Positions 50,576 to 58,512 of a stretch of 64,000 nt of DNA are shown here, one piece after another (within the stretch, counting starts at the first letter, position 1; every line of letters begins with the position of its first letter). Origin of the DNA: Flavobacterium aciduliphilum (GTDB taxonomy: Bacteria; Bacteroidota; Bacteroidia; Flavobacteriales; Flavobacteriaceae). Location of the stretch: assembly GCF_003268855.1 (NCBI RefSeq), contig NZ_QLSZ01000009.1, positions 1 through 64,000 on the forward strand. The letters run 5' to 3'. A program made the translations under genes and the position numbers. The notes beneath the pieces are model-generated. The model was not told the origin of the DNA. It saw only the letters and a list, made by a program, of their open reading frames with translations, and did no database searches.

Positions 50576-51655
50576 ATGGAAAAGACTCAAACAAACAAAA
50601 AATTCATATTCATTTTTGCTACGTTAATTCTTGTAGGAGGTTCGTATGGCTTGTACAAGTACTGGCATGCTCAAGCGCACGAAACTACTGATGACGCGCA
50701 AATAGAAAAAAACATGACGCCTATCATTCCTAGAGTTTCTGGGTATGTCACTAAAGTATATGTTAAAGACAATGATTTTGTAAAAAAAGGGGATACTCTT
50801 TTTGTCATTGACAATAAAGATTATTTAGTGAAAGTGGAAGAAGCAAAAGCGGCCTTATCTTCTGCTGAAGAAAGTTACGAAGCTTCCAAAGCGGATATAG
50901 GAACAGCACAAGCTTCTATTTCGGTTTCTGATGCCAACGTACATTCGGCTACTGGAACTATTGAAACAGCTCGAATCCGATTAACTCGAGCCTCAAACGA
51001 TTTTGTTCGTTATGCCAATCTCTATAAAAATCATTCGATTACAAAACAACAATACGAACAAGCGGAAGCTGCCAAACTAGAAGCGCAAACACAGTTAAAC
51101 GTGTTACAAGACCAACAAAAAGCAAGTGCTTATCAAAAAAGTGTCGCAGCAGCTCGAAGTACGGTTTCCAACAAACAAGCACAAGTCGCTTTAGCCAATA
51201 TCAAAAGAGCACAAGCCCAATTGGCCGCGGCTACCTTAAACCTAAACTATACAGTCGTTCAAGCTACCGTTGATGGTCAAGTTTCCAAAATAGGAATCCA
51301 GCCGGGTCAATTTTTACAACCAGGTCAATCTTTATTTTACATCATCAATAATGCTGAAACATGGGTAGTTGCCAATTTTAAAGAAACACAATTAAACAAA
51401 ATGGTGGTGGGACAAAAAGTAACATTGAAAGTAGATGCGTTTCCCGATACGGAATTTCAAGGAACTGTAGCCAGCTTCTCCCCTGCTACTGGTGCACGAT
51501 TCTCTATTTTACCTCCCGACAATGCAACAGGAAATTTTGTTAAAACGATACAAAGACTTCCTGTTAAAATTTCGCTTGATGCTACCAATGACAAAAATAA
51601 ACTAAGCGCATTACGTCCTGGAATGAATGTTGATGTCGATGTACACTTAAAATAA
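50576..51655 (+). CDS. EmrA/HlyD-like membrane-fusion protein
   Basis: The 359 residues include one N-terminal membrane helix (FIFIFATLILVGGSYGLYKYW, about 10-30), then AHETTDDAQIEKNMTPIIPRVSGYVTKVYVKDN (in outline), the biotinyl-lipoyl half typical of EmrA. A long coiled-coil hairpin (about 85-215, AAEKL/AQ-rich) and the second lipoyl half with VDGQVSKIGIQPGQFLQPGQSL follow, then a beta-barrel. It connects the EmrB-like pump to the TolC-like channel. The spacing to its neighbours (7 and 28 bases) supports one operon. Confidence 0.92.
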   Translation: MEKTQTNKKFIFIFATLILVGGSYGLYKYWHAQAHETTDDAQIEKNMTPIIPRVSGYVTKVYVKDNDFVKKGDTLFVIDNKDYLVKVEEAKAALSSAEESYEASKADIGTAQASISVSDANVHSATGTIETARIRLTRASNDFVRYANLYKNHSITKQQYEQAEAAKLEAQTQLNVLQDQQKASAYQKSVAAARSTVSNKQAQVALANIKRAQAQLAAATLNLNYTVVQATVDGQVSKIGIQPGQFLQPGQSLFYIINNAETWVVANFKETQLNKMVVGQKVTLKVDAFPDTEFQGTVASFSPATGARFSILPPDNATGNFVKTIQRLPVKISLDATNDKNKLSALRPGMNVDVDVHLK

Positions 51656-51683
51656 GCGAAGTTCTAATTTATAACATTCGAAA

Positions 51684-53264
51684 ATGTCAGTACACGCAGA
51701 CGATTTAGTAGAATATGGTTTTAGAAGGGTTATTATTACAATAACTGCGGTGATGTGTGCCTTGTTGGAAATTGTCGATACCACGATCGTGAATGTGGCA
51801 TTGACCAACATGAGAGGGAGTCTTGGAGCCACACTTACCGATGTAGCGTGGGTCATAACTGCCTATGCTATTGCTAATGTTATTGTGATTCCCATGACGA
51901 GTTGGTTGTCACAGCAATTTGGTAGAAGGAATTATTTTGCAGTATCCATCATACTCTTTACGACCGCTTCCTTTTTGTGTGGAAATGCCACCAATATATG
52001 GGAATTAGTTGCGTTCCGATTCATTCAAGGACTGGGCGGTGGAGCATTGCTTGTAACTGCTCAAACCATCATTACAGAAAGTTATCCTGCCGAAAAAAGA
52101 GGTATGGCACAAGCGATATATGGAATGGGGGTTATTGTGGGGCCAACATTAGGACCACCACTAGGAGGCTATATCATTGACCATGCCTCTTGGCCTTTCA
52201 TCTTTTACATCAATATCCCTATTGGAATTATTGCGGCCATATTAACGTTAACTTTTGTAAAAAGTCCAAAATATGGAGAAAAACTGCGTTCCAATCAAGT
52301 CGATTGGTGGGGTATTTTATTCTTGATTGCGTTTATTGGTTCGCTTCAATTTGTTCTAGAACATGGGCAGCAAGACGATTGGTTTAACGACAATTTTATC
52401 ATCTTTTTGAGTATTGTTTCTTTTGTGGGTCTGCTCGCATTTATTTGGCGTGAACTCACCTATGCTCATCCCATTGTGAATTTGAATGTCCTCAAAGATG
52501 GAAATTTGCGAATTGGAATCCTGATGTCGTTCATTATGGGATTCGGACTCTACGGCTCTACGCTAATTATTCCAATTTACACGCAATCTATTTTGGGTTG
52601 GACTGCAACCGATGCGGGTTTATTACTTATTCCGGGGTCAATCACCACGGCAATTATGATGCCTTTCATTGGGAAGATGATTCAGAAAGGCGTTCCTCAA
52701 GGCTATATGGTGGCTTGTGGTTTTTTCGTCTTCTTTCTGTTTACATTTTGGATGAATCAAGTGATGACACCCGATACAGGCGTAGAACATTTTTACTGGG
52801 CGTTGATATTGAGAGGGATTGGACTCGGGCTGCTGTTTGTTCCAGTAACGACGCTTTCACTGTCTACCTTAAAAGGAAAAAGTATTGGTGAAGGAGCTGC
52901 TTTTACAGGAATGATGCGACAGTTGGGAGGATCTTTTGGTATTGCTATTATCACGACCTACATTACGCGTCTCGCACAGAAACATCGTGTGGATTTACTT
53001 CCGCATTTAGACGGCACACGACTAGAAGTACAACAACGAATTATTGGACTTCAAAAAAGTTTTATGGCTAAAGGGTACAGCAGCAATGAAGCCTTGAATA
53101 AAGCACACCAAATTTTAGAATACTCGGTAATGAAGCAAAGTACGGTCTTGTCATACATGGACATTTTCTTGTACCTAGGTCTTCTCTTTCTCTTTTGCAT
53201 TCCTATCATTCTTCTGATCAAAAAAGGAAAAAGCAAAATCGACCCAGCCGAAGCAATTCATTAG
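51684..53264 (+). CDS. EmrB-like DHA2 MFS drug exporter
   Basis: This 526-residue protein has 14 predicted membrane helices, the DHA2 number. MCALLEIVDTTIVNVAL (about 20-36, helix 1 motif D1), WLSQQFGRRNYF (motif A, about 74-85), RFIQGLGGGAL (motif B, about 113-123) and GPTLGPPLGGYI (motif C, about 155-166) are in place. It exports lipophilic compounds using the proton gradient, with the adaptor and channel upstream forming a tripartite system under TetR control. The substrate is not known. Confidence 0.93.
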   Translation: MSVHADDLVEYGFRRVIITITAVMCALLEIVDTTIVNVALTNMRGSLGATLTDVAWVITAYAIANVIVIPMTSWLSQQFGRRNYFAVSIILFTTASFLCGNATNIWELVAFRFIQGLGGGALLVTAQTIITESYPAEKRGMAQAIYGMGVIVGPTLGPPLGGYIIDHASWPFIFYINIPIGIIAAILTLTFVKSPKYGEKLRSNQVDWWGILFLIAFIGSLQFVLEHGQQDDWFNDNFIIFLSIVSFVGLLAFIWRELTYAHPIVNLNVLKDGNLRIGILMSFIMGFGLYGSTLIIPIYTQSILGWTATDAGLLLIPGSITTAIMMPFIGKMIQKGVPQGYMVACGFFVFFLFTFWMNQVMTPDTGVEHFYWALILRGIGLGLLFVPVTTLSLSTLKGKSIGEGAAFTGMMRQLGGSFGIAIITTYITRLAQKHRVDLLPHLDGTRLEVQQRIIGLQKSFMAKGYSSNEALNKAHQILEYSVMKQSTVLSYMDIFLYLGLLFLFCIPIILLIKKGKSKIDPAEAIH

Positions 53265-53300
53265 AATAGTTAAAAATTGGTTATATATTGTTTTTCACTA

Positions 53301-53335
53301 AAACTCTAGGAACACGCGTCTTAGAGTTTTTTTTT
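53301..53335 (+). terminator. terminator of the efflux operon
   Basis: AAACTCTA and TAGAGTTT pair around a 13-base loop and are followed by a long T run. It overlaps the first base of the convergent yaaA stop region. Confidence 0.8.
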
Positions 53336-54095
53336 ATCGGGTAAAGACTAAGGTGTTTCCTTTGCTTAATGCAGCATCAAAAGCATAGCCTTCATAATTA
53401 AACCCTTTCAAATCATCAATCGTTTCCGCATTCGTATCAATAATGTAACGCACCATCATGCCGCGGGCTTTCTTCGCAAAAAAGCTAATCATTTTTAATT
53501 TGCCGTCTTTATAGTCTTTGAATTCTGGTGTTATAACAGGCACTTTCAATTTCTTTTCATCCACAGCATCAAAATATTCGTTGCTCGCAAGATTAACAAA
53601 CAATTCGTCTTTACTGAGTTGCGCATTCAATTCTTTTGTAAGGGTTGATTTCCAAAATTCGTAAAGGTTTTTCTTAGTTCCTACAGGCAATTTAGTTCCC
53701 ATTTCCAAGCGGTAGGGTTGGATTAAATCGAGCGGCTTCAAGAGTCCGTACAATCCAGACAAGATTCGGAGTTTGTCTTGCAAGACATTGATTTTATCTT
53801 CAGAAAGTGAATACGCGTCCAATCCAACATAAACATCGCCACTAAAAGCAAAAACCGCCGGACGTGCATTAGATATTGACATTTCAGCTACATTTCGTTC
53901 TTGATTGCGTTGCCAATTCAAATCGGCAAGCTTGTCGGAAATAGCCATCAACTCCATTAACTGTTTAGGTTTCTTTTTTTTCAAAACCTTGTCAATAGTT
54001 ACCGATTGTTTCACAAAACCATATTCTGAATACACTTGTGTTGGAACAGGACTTTCAAAATCTAATGATTTGGCAGGGGATATAACGATTTTCAT
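53334..54095 (-). CDS. yaaA: peroxide stress protein YaaA
   Basis: There are 253 residues from ATG 54095 (MKIVISPAKSLDFESP). The longer frame adds 25 residues with no match to the family. PAKSLDF (7-13), the PAVFAFSGDVYVGLDAYSL stretch (about 82-100), LRILSGLYGLLKPLDLIQPYRLEMG (about 113-137, in outline) and NLASNEYFDAV are diagnostic of UPF0246/YaaA. The E. coli protein lowers free iron and DNA damage during peroxide stress and binds DNA. It is a single gene convergent with the efflux operon. Confidence 0.93.
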   Translation of the reverse strand: MKIVISPAKSLDFESPVPTQVYSEYGFVKQSVTIDKVLKKKKPKQLMELMAISDKLADLNWQRNQERNVAEMSISNARPAVFAFSGDVYVGLDAYSLSEDKINVLQDKLRILSGLYGLLKPLDLIQPYRLEMGTKLPVGTKKNLYEFWKSTLTKELNAQLSKDELFVNLASNEYFDAVDEKKLKVPVITPEFKDYKDGKLKMISFFAKKARGMMVRYIIDTNAETIDDLKGFNYEGYAFDAALSKGNTLVFTR

Positions 54096-54250
54096 AGTTT
54101 TGGGTTTCAATAATGTATGTTTATTGTTCACCATCCGCATGGCTAGGGTCAAAAATAGTAATTCCTTCATCAGTAAACAAATCTGCTATTCCACCTACAA
54201 AATCTTATCAACAATTCGCATTTCGCAATTCGTTTTTCTAATTTAAATTT

Positions 54251-54258
54251 TACCTTTG
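54251..54258 (+). promoter_or_regulatory. -7 promoter element for the pRiA4b-like gene
   Basis: TACCTTTG fits TAnnTTTG, 23 bases before ATG 54282. Confidence 0.5.
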
Positions 54259-54281
54259 ACCTTTCTTAAAAAAATACAATC

Positions 54282-54821
54282 ATGGTTTATAAATTTAGAG
54301 TCATTCTCGATGCTGAAGAAGATGTTTTTAGAGACATCGCCATTTTGGAAGATGACACTTTAGAAGACTTACACAATGCCATTGTAAATGCTTTTGGCTT
54401 TGATGGAATGGAAGTGGCTTCCTTTTACACTTGTGACGACACATGGAATCAGGAAGATGAAATTCCGATGTTTGACACAGGAGATGTTCCAGGCGAAAAC
54501 AAAACAATGAGCGATTACCCTTTGTCGGATATTCTCCACGAAGACAACACCAAAATTATTTATGTTTATGATTTCATCAACATGTGGACATTCTTGGTAG
54601 AGTTGGCTGCTATTGAAGAAACCGAAGCTGGTGCCACTTATCCAGAAACGATTTTCTCACATGGTGAAATGCCTGCTGAAGCTATGGAAAAAAAGTTTGA
54701 AGCCGAAGAAGATGAAAATCATTTCGATGATTTTGATGATGATTTTGACGAAGATGATTTCGACTCTTTTCACGGCGATGACCATTTTGAAGATTACGGA
54801 TTTGAGGAGAATTGGAATTAA
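54282..54821 (+). CDS. plasmid pRiA4b ORF-3-like protein with acidic tail
   Basis: In this 179-residue protein, residues 1-125 show the PRiA4_ORF3 fold (PF07929): YKFRVILDAEEDVFRDIAI, then LEDLHNAIVNAFGFDGMEVASFY, where the W is replaced, and IIYVYDFINMWTFLVEL. The last 45 residues are extremely acidic (DDFDDDFDEDDFDSF and similar), which is unlike plasmid members and may bind basic partners or metal. The family has no known activity despite its plasmid name, and chromosomal copies are common in Bacteroidota. Confidence 0.8.
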   Translation: MVYKFRVILDAEEDVFRDIAILEDDTLEDLHNAIVNAFGFDGMEVASFYTCDDTWNQEDEIPMFDTGDVPGENKTMSDYPLSDILHEDNTKIIYVYDFINMWTFLVELAAIEETEAGATYPETIFSHGEMPAEAMEKKFEAEEDENHFDDFDDDFDEDDFDSFHGDDHFEDYGFEENWN

Positions 54822-54869
54822 TTTTTAGAGCTTTGAGGTTCTAAGAATTAAGGTTCTAAGGTTTTTTTT
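54822..54869. repeat. left inverted arm of the second four-helix-bundle gene
   Basis: TTTTTAGAGCTTTGAGGTTC, two further AGGTTCTA octamers and a T run end 31 bases before ATG 54901. The reverse complement of 55258-55301 begins and ends with the same motifs. Confidence 0.65.
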
Positions 54870-54870
54870 A

Positions 54871-54878
54871 TATATTTG
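54871..54878 (+). promoter_or_regulatory. -7 promoter element for the second four-helix-bundle gene
   Basis: TATATTTG fits TAnnTTTG, 22 bases before ATG 54901 and just inside the left inverted arm, so the gene carries its own promoter. Confidence 0.5.
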
Positions 54879-54900
54879 ATAAATTTTAAATATATAAGCC

Positions 54901-55260
54901 ATGAGTACCTATAGAAAACTTATCATTTGGCAAAAAGCCATGGACTTAGTAACAAAAACCTACAATTCCACAAAAAATTTTCCAAAAGAAGAAATCTTTG
55001 GATTGACTTCACAAATTAGAAGGTGTTCTATTTCTGTTCCTAGCAATATTGCTGAAGGACATGGAAGAGAAAGCAACAAAGAATACTTAAGATTTCTGAA
55101 CATTTCAATTGGTTCATTGTTTGAACTACAAACCCAATTAGAAATCGCAAAAAATATAGAATATTTAACGGATAAGGATTTTAATAATCTTTACGAAGAC
55201 AGTAGAGAACTAGAAAGAATGTTAGTTTCCTTCATAAACAAAATTAAAGAACGAAAGTAA
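54901..55260 (+). CDS. four-helix-bundle protein (23S rRNA intervening-sequence protein family)
   Basis: This 119-residue, all-helical protein starts YRKLIIWQKAMDLVTKTYNST (about 4-24), as in the typical S23/TIGR02436 members, with the signature LTSQIRRCSISVPSNIAEGHGR (about 35-56, in outline) and ends in FINKIKERK. It belongs to a different branch from the 31783 gene, whose start is DLEERTLQFAIDC. The molecular role is unknown. It has its own -7 element and lies between inverted octamer-containing arms 54822-54869 and 55258-55301. The unit looks like an insertion between two unrelated genes. Confidence 0.88.
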   Translation: MSTYRKLIIWQKAMDLVTKTYNSTKNFPKEEIFGLTSQIRRCSISVPSNIAEGHGRESNKEYLRFLNISIGSLFELQTQLEIAKNIEYLTDKDFNNLYEDSRELERMLVSFINKIKERK

Positions 55261-55301
55261 AAACCTCAGTAACTAAAAACTTAGCTCCTTAGAGCCTAAA
55301 A
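55258..55301. repeat. right inverted arm of the second four-helix-bundle gene
   Basis: AAAAACCTCAGTAACT...CTTAGAGCCTAAAAAT reads on the other strand as ATTTTTAGGCTCTAAGG...ACTGAGGTTTTT, mirroring the left arm. It starts at the stop codon of the gene and ends at the start of the next one. Confidence 0.65.
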
Positions 55302-55303
55302 AT

Positions 55304-56362
55304 ATGATCAACCTATTCAACACCCATATAGAATCATTATCCATCCACAGAGTTGGAAATAAAAGCCGTAATGAAGCTCTTTTCTTATCTGAGAATCCCT
55401 ATGCTTTGAACGACGAAATTGTACCGTTGTTAAAGGAATATTTTTTTAAACCGTTTCGTGAAAAAGAAGAAAACTACTTTCAGTTTGCACACGATGTCGA
55501 TTTGGAATACAACGAGATGTTCAACTTCGCTACGGAGATATTTACCAATCCAAGTAGTGTACACGACGTTTCTAAAAAGATTACCAAACATCTTTTTGAA
55601 CAATCCAATCACCCACACATCAAGAATGGTGAAGTGTATGTAACCTATTTAACACATGTTTCTATAGACAATACTGTAGTTGATGCTATTGGGGTTTTTA
55701 AAAGCGAATTGCGCACCGATTTTCTTCAATTTGAAGAGAAAGACAGCAATCTTGAAATGATTTTGCAAGAGGGTGTTAATCTAAACAAACTGGACAAAGG
55801 TTGTTTGATTTTCAACCACAAAAAAGAAGAAGGCTACAAAATCTTAACTGTAGACAGCAACCGCTATGATGCACGCTATTGGTTAGAGCATTTCTTGTCG
55901 GTCGATGCGTTTCAAGACGAGAACTTCATGACGAAAAAGTATTTAAAATTCTGTCAGGAGTTTGCCAAAGAAGTCGTGTTTCCTGCGGAAGACAAAAAGC
56001 AAGAAGTCCTCTTTATGAATCGTGCGGTGAACCATTTTGCGAAAAACGACACCTTTGAAGAAACCTCGTTTTTGAATGAGGTGATGGACAATCCCGATTT
56101 GATTCCAGAATTTAAAAACTATAAAGCAGACAGAGGCGAAAAATATAGTATTGAAGATGTAACCTCCTTCCCTATTGCCAATGCGGCAGTAACTGATGCG
56201 CGTAAGTCTATCAAAAACGTCATCAACCTCGATACCAACATCCAAATCAAATTGGATTTTATCAATCCAGAAAGTGCCGAAAAATTTGTAGAAAAAGGAT
56301 GGGATGAGGAAAAACAGATGTATTACTACCTAGTCTATTTCAATAAAGAACAAAAAGGATAA
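55304..56362 (+). CDS. nucleoid-associated protein (NdpA/YejK-like)
   Basis: This 352-residue soluble protein begins MINLFNTHIESLSIHRVGNK and has NPYALNDEIVPLLKEYFFKPF, TYLTHVSIDNTVVDAIGVFKSE, LDKGCLIFN and DSNRYDARYWLEHFL (about 190-204) in the order of PF04245 nucleoid-associated proteins of Bacteroidota. The E. coli relative YejK localises to the nucleoid and interacts with topoisomerase IV, but the function in this phylum is not known. Its ATG lies at the edge of the right arm of the four-helix-bundle unit, so its original promoter may have been displaced. Confidence 0.85.
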   Translation: MINLFNTHIESLSIHRVGNKSRNEALFLSENPYALNDEIVPLLKEYFFKPFREKEENYFQFAHDVDLEYNEMFNFATEIFTNPSSVHDVSKKITKHLFEQSNHPHIKNGEVYVTYLTHVSIDNTVVDAIGVFKSELRTDFLQFEEKDSNLEMILQEGVNLNKLDKGCLIFNHKKEEGYKILTVDSNRYDARYWLEHFLSVDAFQDENFMTKKYLKFCQEFAKEVVFPAEDKKQEVLFMNRAVNHFAKNDTFEETSFLNEVMDNPDLIPEFKNYKADRGEKYSIEDVTSFPIANAAVTDARKSIKNVINLDTNIQIKLDFINPESAEKFVEKGWDEEKQMYYYLVYFNKEQKG

Positions 56363-56384
56363 TTCCTCCTTTATAAACAATCAA

Positions 56385-56416
56385 AATCCTCAGCAGTCCT
56401 TGTTGAGGATTTTTTG
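56385..56416 (+). terminator. terminator of the nucleoid-associated protein gene
   Basis: AATCCTCA and TGAGGATT pair around an 11-base loop and are followed by a T run, 22 bases after the stop. Confidence 0.8.
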
Positions 56417-56418
56417 TT

Positions 56419-56446
56419 TTGTTAAAAAGTTTCAGTTTTAATTTTG
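56419..56446 (+). promoter_or_regulatory. consensus promoter of the Omp85-like gene
   Basis: TTG (56419-56421), exactly 17 bases and TAATTTTG (56439-56446) match the Bacteroidota promoter TTG-N17-19-TAnnTTTG fully. This puts transcription start near 56453, so the in-frame TTG at 56444 cannot be the start of the next gene. Confidence 0.7.
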
Positions 56447-56485
56447 GAACATGTATATTTATCCTGTTTTGAAAAAAGAACGGTA

Positions 56486-58327
56486 TTGAAAACGATTGTT
56501 TGTGTTTTATTTATTCTCTTTTGCTATCACCCACTGATGGCACAGACAAACCCGTCTTCAAAATCGGATAGTCTTTACAAAAAAATTGAAACCTACGCCG
56601 ATAACCGTCCTCTATTTCGATTGGTACATAAGCTCCTTTTTAAACCCGATGTTTCTGAAGAAAAAAACATTCAGAAAAAGCAAAAACACTCGATCCTTGT
56701 GGCCCATGACTATTCCAAATATTCTGGTAAAATCATTAGAAACATCCAGATTGAAACCTTCGACCCCTTCGGATTTTCTGTAACAGACCCCACACTAAAG
56801 CCTAGCCTTGCAATAGAACGACTGGGAAATGACCTGCATATAAAAACCAAAAAATGGACAATTCGAAATTTATTGCTCTTCAAAAAACATGAAGTTTTAG
56901 ACTCTGTCTTGATAAAAGAATCGGAACGTCTCATTCGAAGTCAACGCTATGTGCGCAGCGTGGTGATTGTACCCATACCGCTAAAAAACAACAAAGATAC
57001 CATAGATGTTTCTGTGCGGGTTCTTGACACTTGGAGTGGCATTGTCACTGGCGCCACGTCTAGTAGTAAAGCTAATTTGGACTTTACAGAACGAAATATT
57101 TTTGGTTTGGGACATGAATTGGACTTTAATTATCTTAAAAGTTTTACCAACAATACCGCCAAACCGTTGGGCTATGACACCAAATACACAGTACCTAATT
57201 TTAAAAACACCTACATAAGAACCACATTGGCAGCCAAAAACGATTTGAACGACAACACCTACCGAAGCGTTCGAATTGATCGCCCTTTTTATTCCACCTT
57301 AACGCATTGGGCTGGAGGATTTTATTATAATTATAATGCTTATTCGCAAAATGTAATAGCTGTTGATGAAACTGCTGTATTGCAAAATTTCAAAACCAAA
57401 ACCTACGAGGGTTGGGGCGCACATGCCTTTAACATCTTCGGAACGCGTTCTGAGTTTGCTATAGGGTCGCATCTCATTTTTGCTATGGGGTATAGTAACA
57501 CGTCCTATTTAAACAGACCCGATGTGACCCTAGACCCTATAAGCTATTTTGCCAGTTCCAAGACGGCCTTGGCTACTCTGGGAATTTCGAGTCAGCGGTA
57601 TTATCAAGACACCTATCTGTTTCGTTTTGGCACCGTAGAAGACATTCCCTATGGAAAAGTACTCTCCATTACCGGTGGAGTAGAAAATAAAAACAATACC
57701 AACAGACCTTATCTGGGAAGTCGATTTTCCTATGGGAGTTATTTTACCTTTGGCTATCTTCAAGGCAATGTTGAATATGGCACGTTTTTCAATCACGGGA
57801 AACGAGAGCAAACCACCCTAAAAATTGAAGCCAATTATTTTACCGATTTAATTCCTTTGGGAAGTTGGCACTTCAGACAATTTATAAAACCCGTATTGGT
57901 TTTGGGCAGTAACCGTCTCGACACCAGCAAAGACCGTTTAACCCTGGTTGATGTCAATGGTATTCCTGGTTTTAACAGTGCACCACTCATTGGAACCAAA
58001 AAATTCTTGACCACCTTTCAGACCCAAATGTACAATCAAAAAAACTGGTATGGCTTTAATTTTAGCCCGTTTTTTAATGTCACTCTAGGCTTTTTAGACG
58101 AAGGAAACAACGTGTTTTTTGGAAACAAAATGTATTCTCAAATTGGGGTTGGCATGCTCGTAAACAACAGTTATTTGGTGTTTAGTAGCTTTCAATTGTC
58201 TTTTTCTTACTATCCCTCCTTGCCTATTGACGGCAGCAACATCATCAAGACCAATGCATTTCAAAATTCCAACATTGAGTTTCACGACTTTCAAATTGGA
58301 CAACCTTATGTAGTGCCCTATCAGTAG
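56486..58327 (+). CDS. Omp85/FhaC-like outer-membrane protein (TTG start)
   Basis: TTG 56486 starts a signal peptide read as M-KTIVCVLFILFCYHPLMAQ and is downstream of the mapped promoter. The 613-residue protein has a periplasmic POTRA-like part (about 75-195: SGKIIRNIQIETFDPFGFS..., RSQRYVRSVVIVPIPL...DTIDVSVRVLDTWSG, in outline). A region rich in amphipathic strands follows, starting TERNIFGLGHELDFNY, which resembles the Omp85 barrel, with the last strands ending in PYVVPYQ. Such proteins insert or translocate outer-membrane proteins or lipids. It is smaller than BamA and has a single POTRA-like domain, so a BamA role is unlikely. The partner is unknown. Confidence 0.75.
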   Translation: MKTIVCVLFILFCYHPLMAQTNPSSKSDSLYKKIETYADNRPLFRLVHKLLFKPDVSEEKNIQKKQKHSILVAHDYSKYSGKIIRNIQIETFDPFGFSVTDPTLKPSLAIERLGNDLHIKTKKWTIRNLLLFKKHEVLDSVLIKESERLIRSQRYVRSVVIVPIPLKNNKDTIDVSVRVLDTWSGIVTGATSSSKANLDFTERNIFGLGHELDFNYLKSFTNNTAKPLGYDTKYTVPNFKNTYIRTTLAAKNDLNDNTYRSVRIDRPFYSTLTHWAGGFYYNYNAYSQNVIAVDETAVLQNFKTKTYEGWGAHAFNIFGTRSEFAIGSHLIFAMGYSNTSYLNRPDVTLDPISYFASSKTALATLGISSQRYYQDTYLFRFGTVEDIPYGKVLSITGGVENKNNTNRPYLGSRFSYGSYFTFGYLQGNVEYGTFFNHGKREQTTLKIEANYFTDLIPLGSWHFRQFIKPVLVLGSNRLDTSKDRLTLVDVNGIPGFNSAPLIGTKKFLTTFQTQMYNQKNWYGFNFSPFFNVTLGFLDEGNNVFFGNKMYSQIGVGMLVNNSYLVFSSFQLSFSYYPSLPIDGSNIIKTNAFQNSNIEFHDFQIGQPYVVPYQ

Positions 58328-58512
58328 TGTTGTTTCGTGACATCTTTTATAAAAAGTTGGAAGATAGAAGTTGAAAAGTTGAATTTTGATTTTTTAAGTT
58401 GATTTTAAGATTTTTACTAGTATCAAAGGCACACAAAATTAATATCCTGTTAAAGTAGACTGCTTTTTTTTTAGAATATTATTTATAGTTTTACCCTTCC
58501 AATGGTAATGTT

